A stretch of DNA of 64,000 bases from Rhabditophanes sp. KR3021. Its lineage: Eukaryota; Nematoda; Chromadorea; Rhabditida; Alloionematidae. Under the pieces are notes generated by a model. It searched no databases and was not told the origin of the DNA. It was given only the letters and a program-made list of their open reading frames with translations. Positions 1 to 12,025 of this stretch are shown here, in pieces (the stretch's first letter is position 1; each line of letters opens with the position of its first letter). Location of the stretch: assembly GCA_963281155.1 (NCBI GenBank), contig CAUJLY010000005.1:620001-684000 (forward strand), written 5' to 3'. The position numbers and the translations under genes were made by a program.

Positions 1-40
1 GTATTTATTATTAAAGAAACCTAAAAATTAAAAATAATCA

Positions 41-1155
<1,115 letters not shown>

Positions 1156-1478
1156 ATGAGTTCCCCTCTCCAAGATGAATCGTTACTCTACATTGGGAGT
1201 GGAATTACATTGACAATTGTAGTAATAATTTGTATTGTTTTATTTTGCTTTTGTTCAATTCAAAATGACCCTCATCCGCTAAATAATCCCCAAGTCTCAC
1301 AAATCTACGCAAAACGCCATCCTTAACTCGCCTATTTGCCTTCAACTCAAAACACGACATCGAAGAAAACTGGCTAGAAGAGGATGATCTCGACATCCAG
1401 GAATACACTTCTACATTTTATCAAAAGCCAGGACTTAATTTTTTTAATAAAGAGAACATTAAACAATATGGTAAATAA
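1156..1478 (+). CDS. Small single-pass membrane protein, apparent 1-nt frameshift
   Basis: Unrecognised small protein of about 107 residues if one base is restored. The first part (MSSPLQDESLLYIGSG...) has a strong hydrophobic segment at about residues 13-33 (ITLTIVVIICIVLFCF), which suggests one transmembrane helix with a short N-terminal tail. The frame closes at a TAA just after the A-run at 1311-1314. The frame displaced by one missing base stays open and coding-like, with an acidic stretch (DIEENWLEEDDLDIQEY), until a stop at 1476-1478. One extra A in that run would join the two halves. It could be a real small gene with a sequence error, or a recent pseudogene. The overlapping minus-strand 67-codon ORF is its shadow. 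Confidence 0.45.
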
Positions 1479-1528
1479 TTTAAATTAACTTTTGCACTAC
1501 ATAAATTAATTTGTAAATCATATTTGTA

Positions 1529-2144
1529 TTATAATTTCTTTGTGTTAGCCATAATTAAACTCGTCTTTGCTTTGTTTAGAAGAAGAGAACTTCTTTTTGC
1601 TCGTTTGAAGCCGTAACCTCCCCCACAATAAGATCCGCCGCAACCACCGCCATATCCCCCTGAAAAACTACCATAGTTTCCGGACATACCTTGTTGAAAC
1701 CCACCTCCAAATCCGCCTCCGAACCCACCTCCGAACCCACCTCCGAATCCACCGCCGAACCCTCCTCCAAATCCACCCCCACCACAGCCTCCTCTTTGGC
1801 ACATTGGCGTGCAAATAGGAAGGCAAGTTCCGCAGCATCCCGACTGCACAGGAATCGGCATAGGCAATGGTACCGGAATCTGGACTGGGACCGGAACCTG
1901 CTGAATCATAATAGGTGGCGGTCCACAACACATAGGCTTAAAATAAAAATAAGAAACGCCACTAAATAGTAAAACTAACCGGTGGTGGTCCACAACACCC
2001 ACCCATCATAGGCATCATCCGCATGCACCCCCCAAAGCCACATTGTCTCTTGGCTCTTATAGGACTTTCATTTTCCACCACACCCACCTCTTTACTACTT
2101 TCAACAGAAGCAACCAACATCGCACATAAAATAACAATCCTCAT
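1529..2144 (-). CDS. Secreted Gly/Cys/Pro-rich protein with RAKR sites
   Basis: Two exons: 2144-1980 and 1936-1529, split by a 43-nt intron (GTTAGT...TTTTAAG, phase 0), giving 190 residues. MRIVILCAMLVASVESS is a signal peptide. Then come a furin-type RAKR site at about residues 33-36, Met/Cys clusters (GGCCGPPP twice, flanking the intron), a Pro/Val/Ile segment, and a run of GGGFGGGF repeats (minus strand of about 1690-1780). A second KRAKR lies near the C-terminus. Such composition is typical of nematode cuticle or extracellular-matrix associated secreted proteins. No enzymatic domain is visible. The next gene downstream on the same strand shares the signal peptide-RAKR-Cys-rich plan, so the pair may be functionally related. 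Confidence 0.7.
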
Positions 2145-2491
2145 CTTATTAGAATTATAAAATGTATTATAAACTTCCTGCCACCTTATATACACCTTGG
2201 TGATGTTTGTTTTGTCTATTGAAGGTGAACGCTAATGCCCAGAGGCGACCATGTTCGGTTAAATCTTGTACTCTTTTAAATAAACAAACAAAAAGGATCT
2301 ATTTTTATTGTAAGCAATGTATTTGTTACAAAATTAACTAGTGTCTATGACACATTCTATTATACAAGACAACTTTTAAAAAAGCTAAAGAAGTGTTTTC
2401 GCAAAAAATGGGACTACTGGTTCGTTCGAAGGCCCTTTGTACAGGATAAATTGGTGAAGAGAGAGATCGAATAACATTTGGTTGGGAACAC

Positions 2492-3847
2492 TTAGAAGTC
2501 TTTGACTGAACGCTTGCTTCTTCTCGAGGAGTATCTGTACCGGAGGCAGCATTGTTGTTGGGCGCATTGGACGTACCCGGTGGCACAGGCACAGTTGGTG
2601 GCGTCGCATGACGCAGTTGATGGCATGTTGGAGGCTTGGACGGAGGTTTGAGTTACTGTGATGGGGTAAGCAGGGCCATTTTGGGCAGCGCCTTGTTGGC
2701 AACAGCTGATGTTGATGTTTACAGCTGTTTGGCAACAGGCTGATTGCTTTTCGGGTTCAGCTTGTTGGCAGCAATCTTGTTGAACTGGAGCAGCTTGGGC
2801 ACAACAGTCCTGTTGAACTGGAGCAGCTTGAGCACAGCAGTCTTGTTGAACTGGAGCAGCTTGGGCACAACAGTCTTGTTGGACTGGAGCAGCTTGGGCA
2901 CAGCAATCATTTTGTTGAACTGGAGCTTGGGCACAACAATCTTGTTGTTGAACTGGAGCTTGGGCACAACAATCTTGTTGTTGGACTGGAGCCTGGGCAC
3001 AGCAATCATTTTGTTGAACTGGAGCTTGGGCACAGCAATCTTGTTGTTGGACTGGAGCTTGGGCACAGCAATCTTGTTGAACTGGAGCTTGGGCACAACA
3101 ATCTTGTTGTTGAACTGGAGCAGCCTGGGCACAACAGTCTTGTTGGACTGGAGCAGCTTGGGCACAGCAATCATTTTGTTGAACTGGAGCTTGTTGGCAG
3201 CAATCATTTTGTTGGACTGGGGCTTGTTGGCAGCAATTTTGTTGTTGGACTGGGGCTTGTTGGCAGCAATCATTTTGTTGAACTGGAGCAGCTTGGTTGC
3301 AGCAATCTTGTTGAACTGGAGCTTGGGCACAGCAGTCTTGTTGGACTGGAGCAGCTTGGTTGCAGCAATCTTGTTGAACTGGAGCAGCCTGGGCACAACA
3401 GTCTTGTTGAACCGGAGCTTGGGCACAACAGTCTTGTTGGACTGGAGCAGCTTGAGCACAACAATCTTGTTGGACTGGGGCAGCTTGAGCACAATCACAA
3501 CTTGGTTGGCTTTGTTGACAGGTACAATCATTTTGTGGTTGTTGTGGAACTTGGCTAATTTCAATGGTAATAGAACACTTGCAACCACCACTGGTTTGTT
3601 GTTGTTGTTGTGGACAGTTGCAATTGTTGGTGGTTGGAGTTTGTTGTACAATTTCAATACAACACCCATTTCCACAATAACCTGATGAGCCGCAGGATTG
3701 ACGTTTAGCACGGAGGACTACTGACGAGTCTGCCTGAAATTACTAAATAAAGAAAATTAAGATTCATTAACTTACAGCTAAAACAGCATTAGACAAAATA
3801 CTGCACCCAAGAAGGGCAACAAGGAACAAGCTTTTACCGAATTGCAT
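2492..3847 (-). CDS. Secreted Cys/Gln repeat protein (AAPVQQDCC repeats)
   Basis: Two exons: 3847-3776 encodes exactly the 24-residue signal peptide MQFGKSLFLVALLGCSILSNAVLA. After a 42-nt phase-0 intron, 3733-2492 encodes the mature protein (437 residues in all). The mature part begins ADSSVVLRAKRQSCG with an RAKR processing site. It continues through a Cys/Gln-rich region into more than 20 tandem copies of (A/N/Q)QAAPVQQDCC or the shorter QAPVQQDCC, often with an inserted Asn or Gln before DCC. It ends with a distinct Cys-rich tail and RRSKRSVKDF. Exon 2 has no internal ATG near its start in this frame, so simple ORF calling picks the wrong frame. The CC pairs suggest disulphide cross-linking, as in cuticle or egg-shell matrix proteins; that role is inference. 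Confidence 0.7.
2755..3500 (-). repeat. Coding tandem repeat, about 30-33 nt unit
   Basis: About 20-25 head-to-tail copies of a 30-36 nt unit. On the minus strand it reads GCTCCAGTTCAACAAGACTG followed by TTGTGCCCAA-type sequence. Copies differ by synonymous changes and by insertion or loss of whole codons. Units retain a multiple of three, so the secreted-protein frame is maintained throughout. Confidence 0.85.
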
Positions 3848-4896
3848 GCTGTAAACTGAAAGTTCAAGTAACTGTTGAAAGTCACAAAATGTTATGGTCT
3901 ACTAATGATCGGGAGTGTCTTATATACACGGAAGTCTCCGAATGAATTAACACCGGTACTACGTTTGTTTAACACTTTCCAAAGCATTCCATTTTTTACA
4001 ATTCGGCTAACTGGTCTTTAGTATGCGGAGTGAGTAATATTAGTTGAAACAACCTTCCTCAAATATTATTTTAAATGACGATGAACAAGAATAAACTAGT
4101 CCACTTGGAAAGGCTTTGGTTATTTGACTTTGTCTTGATTATCCCGTATGTGTATATAAATTATATGAAGAGTATATAAATAGTATAAATAAGTTAAATA
4201 AGTTGGCTAGAACAAAACACATGACGGTACACTTTTTGGACTCTTTTTTATTTGGGTATTGAACAGAAACCCACATACATCGATACAATTCAACATGCGG
4301 ACACCTCTCTTCTACCCATTATTTATTTTAAAGGAGAGAAAATGCAAAAAACTGAAGGAATTTGAATATATTTTGTGTATTTGTGTTTATTGATACTGAC
4401 TTAAATATTTAAAATACCTGATTTTCAAGCTCACACTCTTTCTTGATAGAATATTTTTTAAAGGTGAACATAAATAATAGTAAGTAGCAGGTAAATTGTG
4501 CTAATCTAGTGTGTACTTCAAAACAGATTACCATTAAACATTTTAAAATATGTTTTTTATTACTTGATTCAAAGGTAAACTTTTGGTGATGTTTTGGTGG
4601 AAACAAACAAAAAGGGAAACTTGTAAGGAAGAATCAGTGAAATATAAGTAAAATTAATATATGGCAAAATACTGTAACAAATCGGCAACACTTTTCAGGA
4701 ACCTTTCCTCTTTCTTTTCCCCAGGGAACAATGAGTATCTGTAAATAGAGTGTTAATAACAATAAACACCACTTTTTAACTTACCTTTACAAACTTTTAT
4801 GGAAAATAGATTCTTACTAGACGTTGACATAAGTTTCTCTAAATAAGTACAAGATTAGTATGCAAATAAAAAGTAGTAAATAAAGATTCGTGTTTA
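3848..4896. other. Intergenic or 3' region of the zinc transporter
   Basis: Mostly AT-rich without a convincing gene. On the minus strand there are two well-bordered candidate exons downstream of the zinc transporter: about 4840-4787 (TTTATTTAG before, GTAAGT after) and one beginning near 4740 after TATTTACAG. They may be alternative 3' exons or spliced 3' UTR. Confidence 0.35.
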
Positions 4897-6371
4897 TTAA
4901 AGTTCACTTACCTCAACTTTAGTAGATCCGCCGATCCTTTTGTCTAATGGACAACAATGGACATTTTTCCTTTGGCAATTATTTGATTGACAAGAGTATG
5001 AGCAATTGTGTTGGGAATTGTTGACCATTTCGGGAAACTCTGGCTGAATAGACGTAGCATGGATTTTGTTTTGGTGAAAGATTTTGGTGATCAAAGAAGA
5101 GGACTTGGTGTAAGCTTCAGATGAGTCGAATTTGATATGAGCAGATGCTATGATTCTGTCCCCGGCAAGTTGCCAAACGTGAAAATCGTGAATTTCACCA
5201 ACTCCCTCAACCTAATCAAATGAGACATTAAAAAGTTTTTGAATATTTGCTAATTACCTCCATCAGTTGGTTTTTAATTTCGGTCATGTCAACAGAATGT
5301 GGAATACTTTGTAACAAAATCTTAGCTGACTTGAACAAAAAAGGAATAGTTGCATATGACATGATACCAACCAAAACAATACTTAATACAGGATCTAAAT
5401 AATATACAAAAAAGTCTGGAGCATCCGTGAAAGTAATGATCCCTGACGTTACAATAACAATAGCTGAACCGAGGGCATCTGAGACAACGTGAAGGAAGAC
5501 TCCTTTCATGTTGAGTTGGGAGGAATCTTCAATTTGGTTGGTGTCGTCGAGGTCGATTGAGTCGGATTCAGGGGAAGATTCAAGCAATTGAAGACCTGTT
5601 TCTTCGTGACTATGGCCATGGGTATGTGCACTGTTTTGTTTGTGAGAACTATGCGAATGCCCATCATTACTACCTCCATGAGAATGACCATGACTTCCAC
5701 CATGAGCATGTGAATGAGCTCCCGAGAACAAAAAAATTCCTAATAAATTTACCAACAACCCCACAATTCCACAAACAAAAACATGGAAAGGTTGGTTCAT
5801 TGGTTCAGCATGAGTGAATCTCACGACCGCTTCAATCAAAATGGTAAAACACAACGCCATCAAAAAGACTGCATTTATCAGTGCACCTAATACTTCTGCC
5901 CTTGCCCATCCAAATGTATTATCTTTGGACAACTTTTCACTAATCTAAAAATGAACAATCACCAGTGTCAATTAATTGAAAAGATTATGAATGTGTTACC
6001 TTCAAACACGCATATGCTACCCCCAGTGCTGCAACATCACTTAACATGTGGAATGAATCAGCAATTAAGGCCATTGCGTTACCCATATACCCAACAACTA
6101 CTTCAGCAATAAAGATGAGAAAAGTTAAGGTTATCATGATAGCTAAACTTTGTTGGTTTTTTTTCTTCTCCATCCTTTTGGAGATATCACTTGTACATGG
6201 TTGAGGAGAAGAATCAATTTGAATTATGGAGGAATGGTGGCTTTTTTTAGTAGCCGATAAATTAGGGGAATGTTTGGAGGAACAGCAAGTGTCATCCGTA
6301 ACCACAACCATGGAACCAGTTCGACTGCTTAAACTGTTGTCATCCACCTTTGCCTCATTTTGGAGTGTCAT
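4897..6371 (-). CDS. CDF family zinc transporter (ZnT1/cdf-1 type)
   Basis: Cation diffusion facilitator that moves Zn2+ out of the cytosol by proton exchange. Exons are 6371-6000, 5944-5258 and 5211-4897 (457 residues), all joins in phase 0. Six membrane segments are visible. The zinc-site HxxxD motifs occur in helix 2 (DSFHMLSDVAAL) and helix 5 (FLHVVSDALGS). Between helices 4 and 5 is a histidine loop with repeated HGHSH and HSHAHGG motifs, as in ZnT1. The C-terminal cytoplasmic domain contains EIHDFHVWQLAGD, typical of the family. The tail is Cys-rich (NCSYSCQSNNCQ, HCCPLDKR). The last codons overlap a perfect donor (GAG then GTAAGT at about 4911), so an alternative C-terminus is possible. 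Confidence 0.92.
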
Positions 6372-7190
6372 TCTGAAATTAACTAAAACTTTTAATATGT
6401 CTTGCAGAAGAATAATAAATTTGGTAGCAAGGAAAGTGATAATAATCGCACCACTGAAAGCTTATGTAATAACTTTAAGATTTAAGTACATATTTCGGTT
6501 AAGAGGGACGACGTTATCATTGACACCAGGTGTCTACAACTATTTATATGTAGAACCAAAGAAATTATATATAAGGCAGTCCATCACGGAATACTAAACT
6601 TCTTCCAAAGACTTTGGATCAATCTTTAATCACAAAAAGTTAGATGTTGATAAGACTCCTTTTTTGGTCCTACATTAATGTGTTACCTGCTTGATATAGA
6701 TAGCTATTGAAGTATATATATGTTAATACGTATCTCTATATTCACATATTAATTGACAAAAAGAGAGATTGTGTCATTTATTTAAAGAAATATATAGGAT
6801 GATTGTGAATTCCTACCTACTTAGTAACAAGTCCCTTAAAGTACATTTAAGCTAAAATGTAGTAAAAACATGGACCATGATCGAAATAATAATAGTTTTT
6901 GTTTAGATGAAATCAATAGGAACGTTGAATGACAAAAGTGATCATACTAGCTATTTTAATCTAGCCATAAACAGATAAGAATGAACAGACGTCAACTTTA
7001 TTTTTTGCTAATATATACTAAAACATATTGTATTTTTATTGCCTCACACAAATAGTTTTAATGAGATGTAAAATAGAGTAATTGAATTCTAAAGAATAAA
7101 AGTATTATGGACACAAAAGACAGGAAAATACCTTTTAAATTATTTATTGACTATATAAAAATGGTTTATCACTTGATGAAACAACCGCAA
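6372..7190. other. Intergenic, AT-rich
   Basis: Upstream region of the zinc transporter and downstream of a broken minus-strand gene. I see no supported gene, RNA or repeat here. Confidence 0.4.
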
Positions 7191-7634
7191 TCATAATAAA
7201 GTAGGTCTTTGTTTTTCAGATGATGCATAGTGAAGATTGTCAATTTTGTCAGATTGCATATCTTTCGCACTGAGATTAACCTTGCAATCAAGCTTTGTTC
7301 CAATGTAATCAGGGCCAATGATTGTGAGAGTGCCTGGTGTAAAGACTTCCTCAGGTTTAGACAACATTTATTTGTTTAGTTGTTTTCTAATTAGAGGGTG
7401 GAGGTTAGAGAGTTGGACAATGGCCGTGCTTTGATCAAATAGTTCCACGACATAGTATTCTTGCGGTTCAGGTTACATTAAAACGACCAATGTATTTCTT
7501 AACTTTGGAGATCTGCTCAGTCTTACTATTTTTGACAAAAATATCTATGAGAGCGTTGTTAACTTGAGGAGTAGTATCTTTAAATAGAATAGATGCAACG
7601 TTACAAATCGGAATAAGGTGATGGATGACTTAAT
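7191..7634 (-). pseudogene. Broken gene, family not recognised
   Basis: Coding-like minus-strand sequence in three blocks. The first reads ...ILFKDTTPQVNNALIDIFVK and ...KVKKYIGRFNVT. A one-base extra shift near 7472 then changes frame to PEPQEYYVVELFDQSTAIVQ..., which reaches a stop TAA near 7370. Beyond that stop, in the same frame, it continues as PEEVFTPGTLTIIGPDYIG... to a final TGA at 7193-7191. The YYVVELFD...TAIVQLSNL segment is reminiscent of a Tudor-like strand pattern, but that is a weak impression. No start or splice structure is clear. The frameshift plus an internal stop argue for a pseudogene rather than only sequence error. Confidence 0.45.
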
Positions 7635-7741
7635 TATACAAATTTGAATATAAGAAAATTTGATTACAACCACGTATAACTGTTTAACAAATGCTTTGGA
7701 AGGTTTTCACGTTGCCTAATATTACTTGGTAACGTTTTTGA

Positions 7742-8205
7742 ATGGGTATCGTTAATATCTTTTTAATAAATGAAGCTAATCGGCAAAAACTCATCTTCAT
7801 TTCATGGATATTTGTAGACTCTAATTTGGATTGTTTGAATTACGGGTATCTAATAAATACACATCCAACTGAACTGATTCTGAACAAATGGAATGGGTAG
7901 AAGCATTCCTTACGACCATTAAATTAATTTAATTAGTATTTATTACTGTATACGATGCTACATTTAGTGGAAAATTTTGCATTATAAAATGTAGGACTGT
8001 TGGACGTTCGTCTATACGAAAAGTTTTAAATGTTACAGAAGAAGAGAAATTTGTTGTAGCTGGAGTAGCTTCAACTGAAAGTAATAGTTTGTGCTTTGAT
8101 TTAATGAAACCTAAATTATTTACAAATGGAAAAGCAAAAAGTATATTCACAAATATAAGCTGTTTTGCCGCTGAAAATATTGAGTTCATGTCTCAAGCTG
8201 AATAA
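7742..8205 (+). CDS. Small orphan protein, two exons
   Basis: Predicted from splicing: exon 7742-7896 (MGIVNIFLINEANRQKLIFI...), then a 71-nt intron (GTAGAAG...CTACATTTAG), then exon 7968-8205, joined in phase 2 to give 130 residues ending FMSQAE. Both exons are open and coding-like, and the join keeps the frame. The true 5' end may lie upstream. No signal peptide and no recognised domain. The 86-codon minus-strand ORF at 7929-8189 is its shadow. It lies head-to-head with the broken gene at 7191-7634 and could itself be a relic. Confidence 0.4.
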
Positions 8206-8658
8206 ATAATTTTAAAGTAAAATATATTCTTATTTAAGACTGTTATCTAATTATAAATAAACATCCGAAGTAGTTTCCATATTCAGATTTGTATCAAATT
8301 ATAAAAGTTCTTTTAGACACTTTGTGAAAAGTAGAAAATAATACATGATTTGTCCTAGCGGTTAAATCTTATTGAAAGAATCAGCTAGATGATATTCAAT
8401 TAAAATCTATCAATTAACATGTTATTATAAATGTATACGTCTTTATAAGCATTAATATGTCATTTAATTAGCTTTCACAATGTTACATGGTCAAATATCA
8501 GAGTTTGTCCTGATTTTAGTACTGGATTGAATGATTTATCGGAAGAATAATCAAATTATCTTAACCATGCATGTAATATATCCTATTGATAAGCAACAAG
8601 AATATGCCAAATAAAATGTTCTATTTTTTATGTATTTTATTGTGTATAAGCACTTAAA

Positions 8659-10342
8659 TTAAAACATTGACTTGAGCATTTTAACACGTCGACTAATACG
8701 ACTCATATATCCACTGAATTGTTGAACATTAGGACAATTTTTCATTTGCCATTCAAACAAAGTGTCTTCGTAAAAATACTTTTTGAAGACTACTTCTATG
8801 CGCCCCTTAATTTCCTGTAACCTTCCGTTATCTGACTTGTATCCATTTGCTTCGACATCAGTATAAATCTCCCTTAACTCTTCAATCAAATAAAATAAAT
8901 CTGATCCTGGAAAAGATGTCATAATGTCTCGGGTTCTTTGACTAATCTTTACATCAACATTTTGATTAACATCTTGCAGATAAACTAATTCCTGCACCAA
9001 GCTGAACATCGCTGCCGGCAGCAACTCGCATAAACTTTGATGATGTGAAAATCGTGACCAACCAGTCAAAATTGTCCCGCTCAACACCATCTGACTATTC
9101 TTAAAGCATTCTTCATTTTGTTTAAAATATTTGACATAACTTTTCAAGTTGTTTAGGTACCGATTGTTATCTATTAGTTGGGAGTCTTGCTTCATTGCTC
9201 CTTTGTATGCTCCAGCAAAGTAAACTTTATCGAAAACCTAGATTTGATAAATATTTAGTTGTTTGCATAGTTGGTACTTACCAAGGAGAATTTTTCTAAT
9301 AACCCGCGAGGAAAGTAATTGTCCTGAGTCACATCTTCTTTATATCCCCAAATGACAGGAACGATTAGTTCGTGGAAGTTGTATTCACGCAAATTCTTTA
9401 TTGTCGCTTTCTCAAACATATCATACCACGCAAGTACCTCACTAAAGCCACATTTCGTCAATGCAATAGAGGCAATCTTTGATATATGTTCCAAAATTAT
9501 GTTGTTATTTTCTCTTTTAATATAACGACACCTGCCGCATTTGTTGACCTGATAAGCTTCATCTGCTCCAATATGAATTCTTCTTGATTTTGGGTGTAGT
9601 TTCTTTATTTGGGTGATCATTTCTTCAATCAAGGCTTGAGATTCTCTGTCAGTCGGACAAATAGAATCATCCTTAGTTGGAACCTCCTTCAAATGCCAAA
9701 ACATATTATGTTTCAGAACAAATTCCATGTGTCCAAACGTCTAAATGAGAACATATGTATGTGCAAGGATTTCTCAACATTAGACAAGTCGTTACCACCA
9801 AAAAGTGGCACTTATATACAAATTTGCGCTTATGTTTATTGGAGAAGATAACAATAACTAAAGAATGCTACGTCTTTTTAAAAATTTTAATGATGTTGCA
9901 AAGGTAGTAAAAAAATGTTATGTCGGAACACTAACAGATGCAGAAAGTAATCTATGTGTTTATGCAACTTTGTACACTGGTGCCACTCTTTCTGGTCACT
10001 GATTACTCAAAAAGTTGTGGTAAATTTATATGTGCCACTTGTTAAAAAATGCTCAAATGATGTTTATACCTGAACCAAAGGAATAATTTCAAGATCATTC
10101 TGTTCGGCCAACTCTGTCAACTGGTTGATTTCCTGGTCCGTATAAGAGTACACCTTTGAGACTGATTTTAAAATGCCAGTGTATGGAAACATATCTTCAT
10201 ACTCCATCAAAATACCAGTAACACCCAATGCATTCAAGAAAGGAAAGAATTGCCTGTAAAAAATTAGTTTTGGTGGTGCTCCTTTTAAATCAAGGTGAAC
10301 AATCTTTTCACCTTCACGGAATGTTTTGAAAGCTGTTGACAT
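8659..10342 (-). CDS. hexd: Hexosaminidase D (GH20)
   Basis: Cytosolic or nuclear beta-N-acetylhexosaminidase of glycoside hydrolase family 20. Exons 10342-10070, 9740-9282 and 9237-8659, phase-0 joins, give 436 residues without a signal peptide, as expected for the HEXD group. Landmarks are HLDLKGAPPK near residue 17, the barrel strand with EYEDMFPY, the QTFGHMEF exon junction, and the catalytic Asp-Glu pair in HIGADEAYQVNKCGRC near residue 145. VPVIWGYKEDV and FDKVYFAGAYKGA follow. GH20 enzymes use substrate-assisted catalysis on terminal GlcNAc/GalNAc. C. elegans has several paralogs (hex-2 to hex-5), and which one this matches cannot be decided here. Confidence 0.92.
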
Positions 10343-12025
10343 TGTTACTAGGTTTGTTGTGATGATTAAATATCACTTAAAGGTATCTAAAAACAATAAA
10401 AGACGATTATAAATAAAAATAAAAAGGATGTAAAGTTGGAATGTGTATATATTGAATGGATTATAGTTAGAGATATATAAATTATGACCCAAATGACAAA
10501 GCTATTTACACTGTTGTAACACTTAAATCATTTTATGTTTCACGAGTATAATAATATTTTTTAGTCTCAACTATTAACAAATAAATGTAAAAAATGTAAA
10601 AAATATCATAAAGTTTTAAGTAATTGATTTTTAATATTAATGATGTTAATAATAATATCAAAAAAATGAGACTAAGTACAAATTGTAAATTGATTTTGGA
10701 GTATACACAAATGATTCGCAACAAAAAGATTGACACACATACATTCATTTGCATTTGATTTAGAAATCATTTACGTTTTGTCTAAGAACTGAGTACAAAT
10801 ACAGATACTAAATCAAACTTCGTGGTAGTATTATTTAATGATCACATTTATTTGCCTTTCATATTATGACTTTTTTAATAAACAAAATGTGTTTTTGAAA
10901 ACTTTTACAAAATAATTTGATATCAAAAGCAAATTAAATTAAAAAGATAATGCTCAAGTTTCAATTTATAATGTGACAATTGTTGACTGTTAAGATTCAA
11001 AAAATAACTTTAAAGATATATTTGATTTTCAGTTGACAAGACCATATGACTATCAAACTATTTTTCTGCAAATTAGGAAATAATAATTATTCTTTTTTGC
11101 ACCATATAAACAAGTAATTTGTACAAACTATAAAAGAACTCCCCACAATTCCTGACCCTATCTCACGTGATCATGGACATAAAAAATAAGTTATTTTTAG
11201 CTTATTACTGGGATGTTTTTGTATACATCAAACAAACAATTTTGCCAAAAGTACAAATGAAGCCACCCTCAATATGTTTATATATTTTGTGTTTTCTATA
11301 TATTGCCATCCTTACTCCGTTTTTTGATATTCAAATCACTTTTATAAATAATACTTGCTGCAGACAATACTCGTTTTATTTCCGTTTTCAAATTAAACTC
11401 CTGATACTGTCTTGTTATGTTTATTTGATTTTGATTACACACTCCTTCTTGTTCCCTATTTAACTTTTAATTTTTAATTTTTTATCATTTTGACTTTTTG
11501 ACATTGCTTGGGAATTACAAATTAGTTTTTATCAATCTCTTTGAAGACGTAAAATACATTTTGATATCAACCTTCTGCCTAATTACACATTCATCCGAGT
11601 TTAATAACACATTACATATATTTCAGTTATTAATTATGCTTACATTTTGCTAGTAGCAGCCTCTTCTAACTATACATACACAAACAACAGACAACATTTT
11701 CGGGTGCACCTGTTACTTCCCCATAAAACCAAAAATTAGGTCATTTACCGGTGGAAACATAAAGAAAATTAAATACTTACTTTAATTGCTTAATTAGATA
11801 ATAACATTAACTTATAACCCAATATACCTTTTTTGGTCCCAATATTTTAATTAATATCATACGTGACAAATCACCTTTAAATTTATCTTATTTATCATTC
11901 CACTTTAAATTCTTTACATTTTTATTTCAGAAGCTAAAAGTATATGCTACTTTATATTCACATTAAGTATAAATTTCAATCTTAATCACCAACATACACT
12001 AAATCTTCTTCAAATATATTTAAAT
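10343..12025. other. Intergenic, very AT-rich
   Basis: A 1.7-kb stretch between hexosaminidase D (minus) and the TTD14-like gene (plus), hence shared upstream sequence. It contains a 98-codon hydrophobic ORF at 11167-11463 that has low complexity and no clear start context; I do not call it. Nothing else recognised. Confidence 0.4.

Noticed and set aside
2755..3500. CRISPR-like array
   Set aside because: No unique spacers; units are contiguous, codon-phased coding repeats in a eukaryotic exon.
2744..3685. 313-codon plus-strand ORF and the 330-codon minus ORF over the Cys/Gln repeat
   Set aside because: Both are by-products of a stop-free repeat unit. Only the frame joined to the signal-peptide exon yields CC-rich secreted protein with processing sites.
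11167..11463. 98-codon hydrophobic ORF
   Set aside because: Very AT-rich, low-complexity hydrophobic translation with no homology or splice context.
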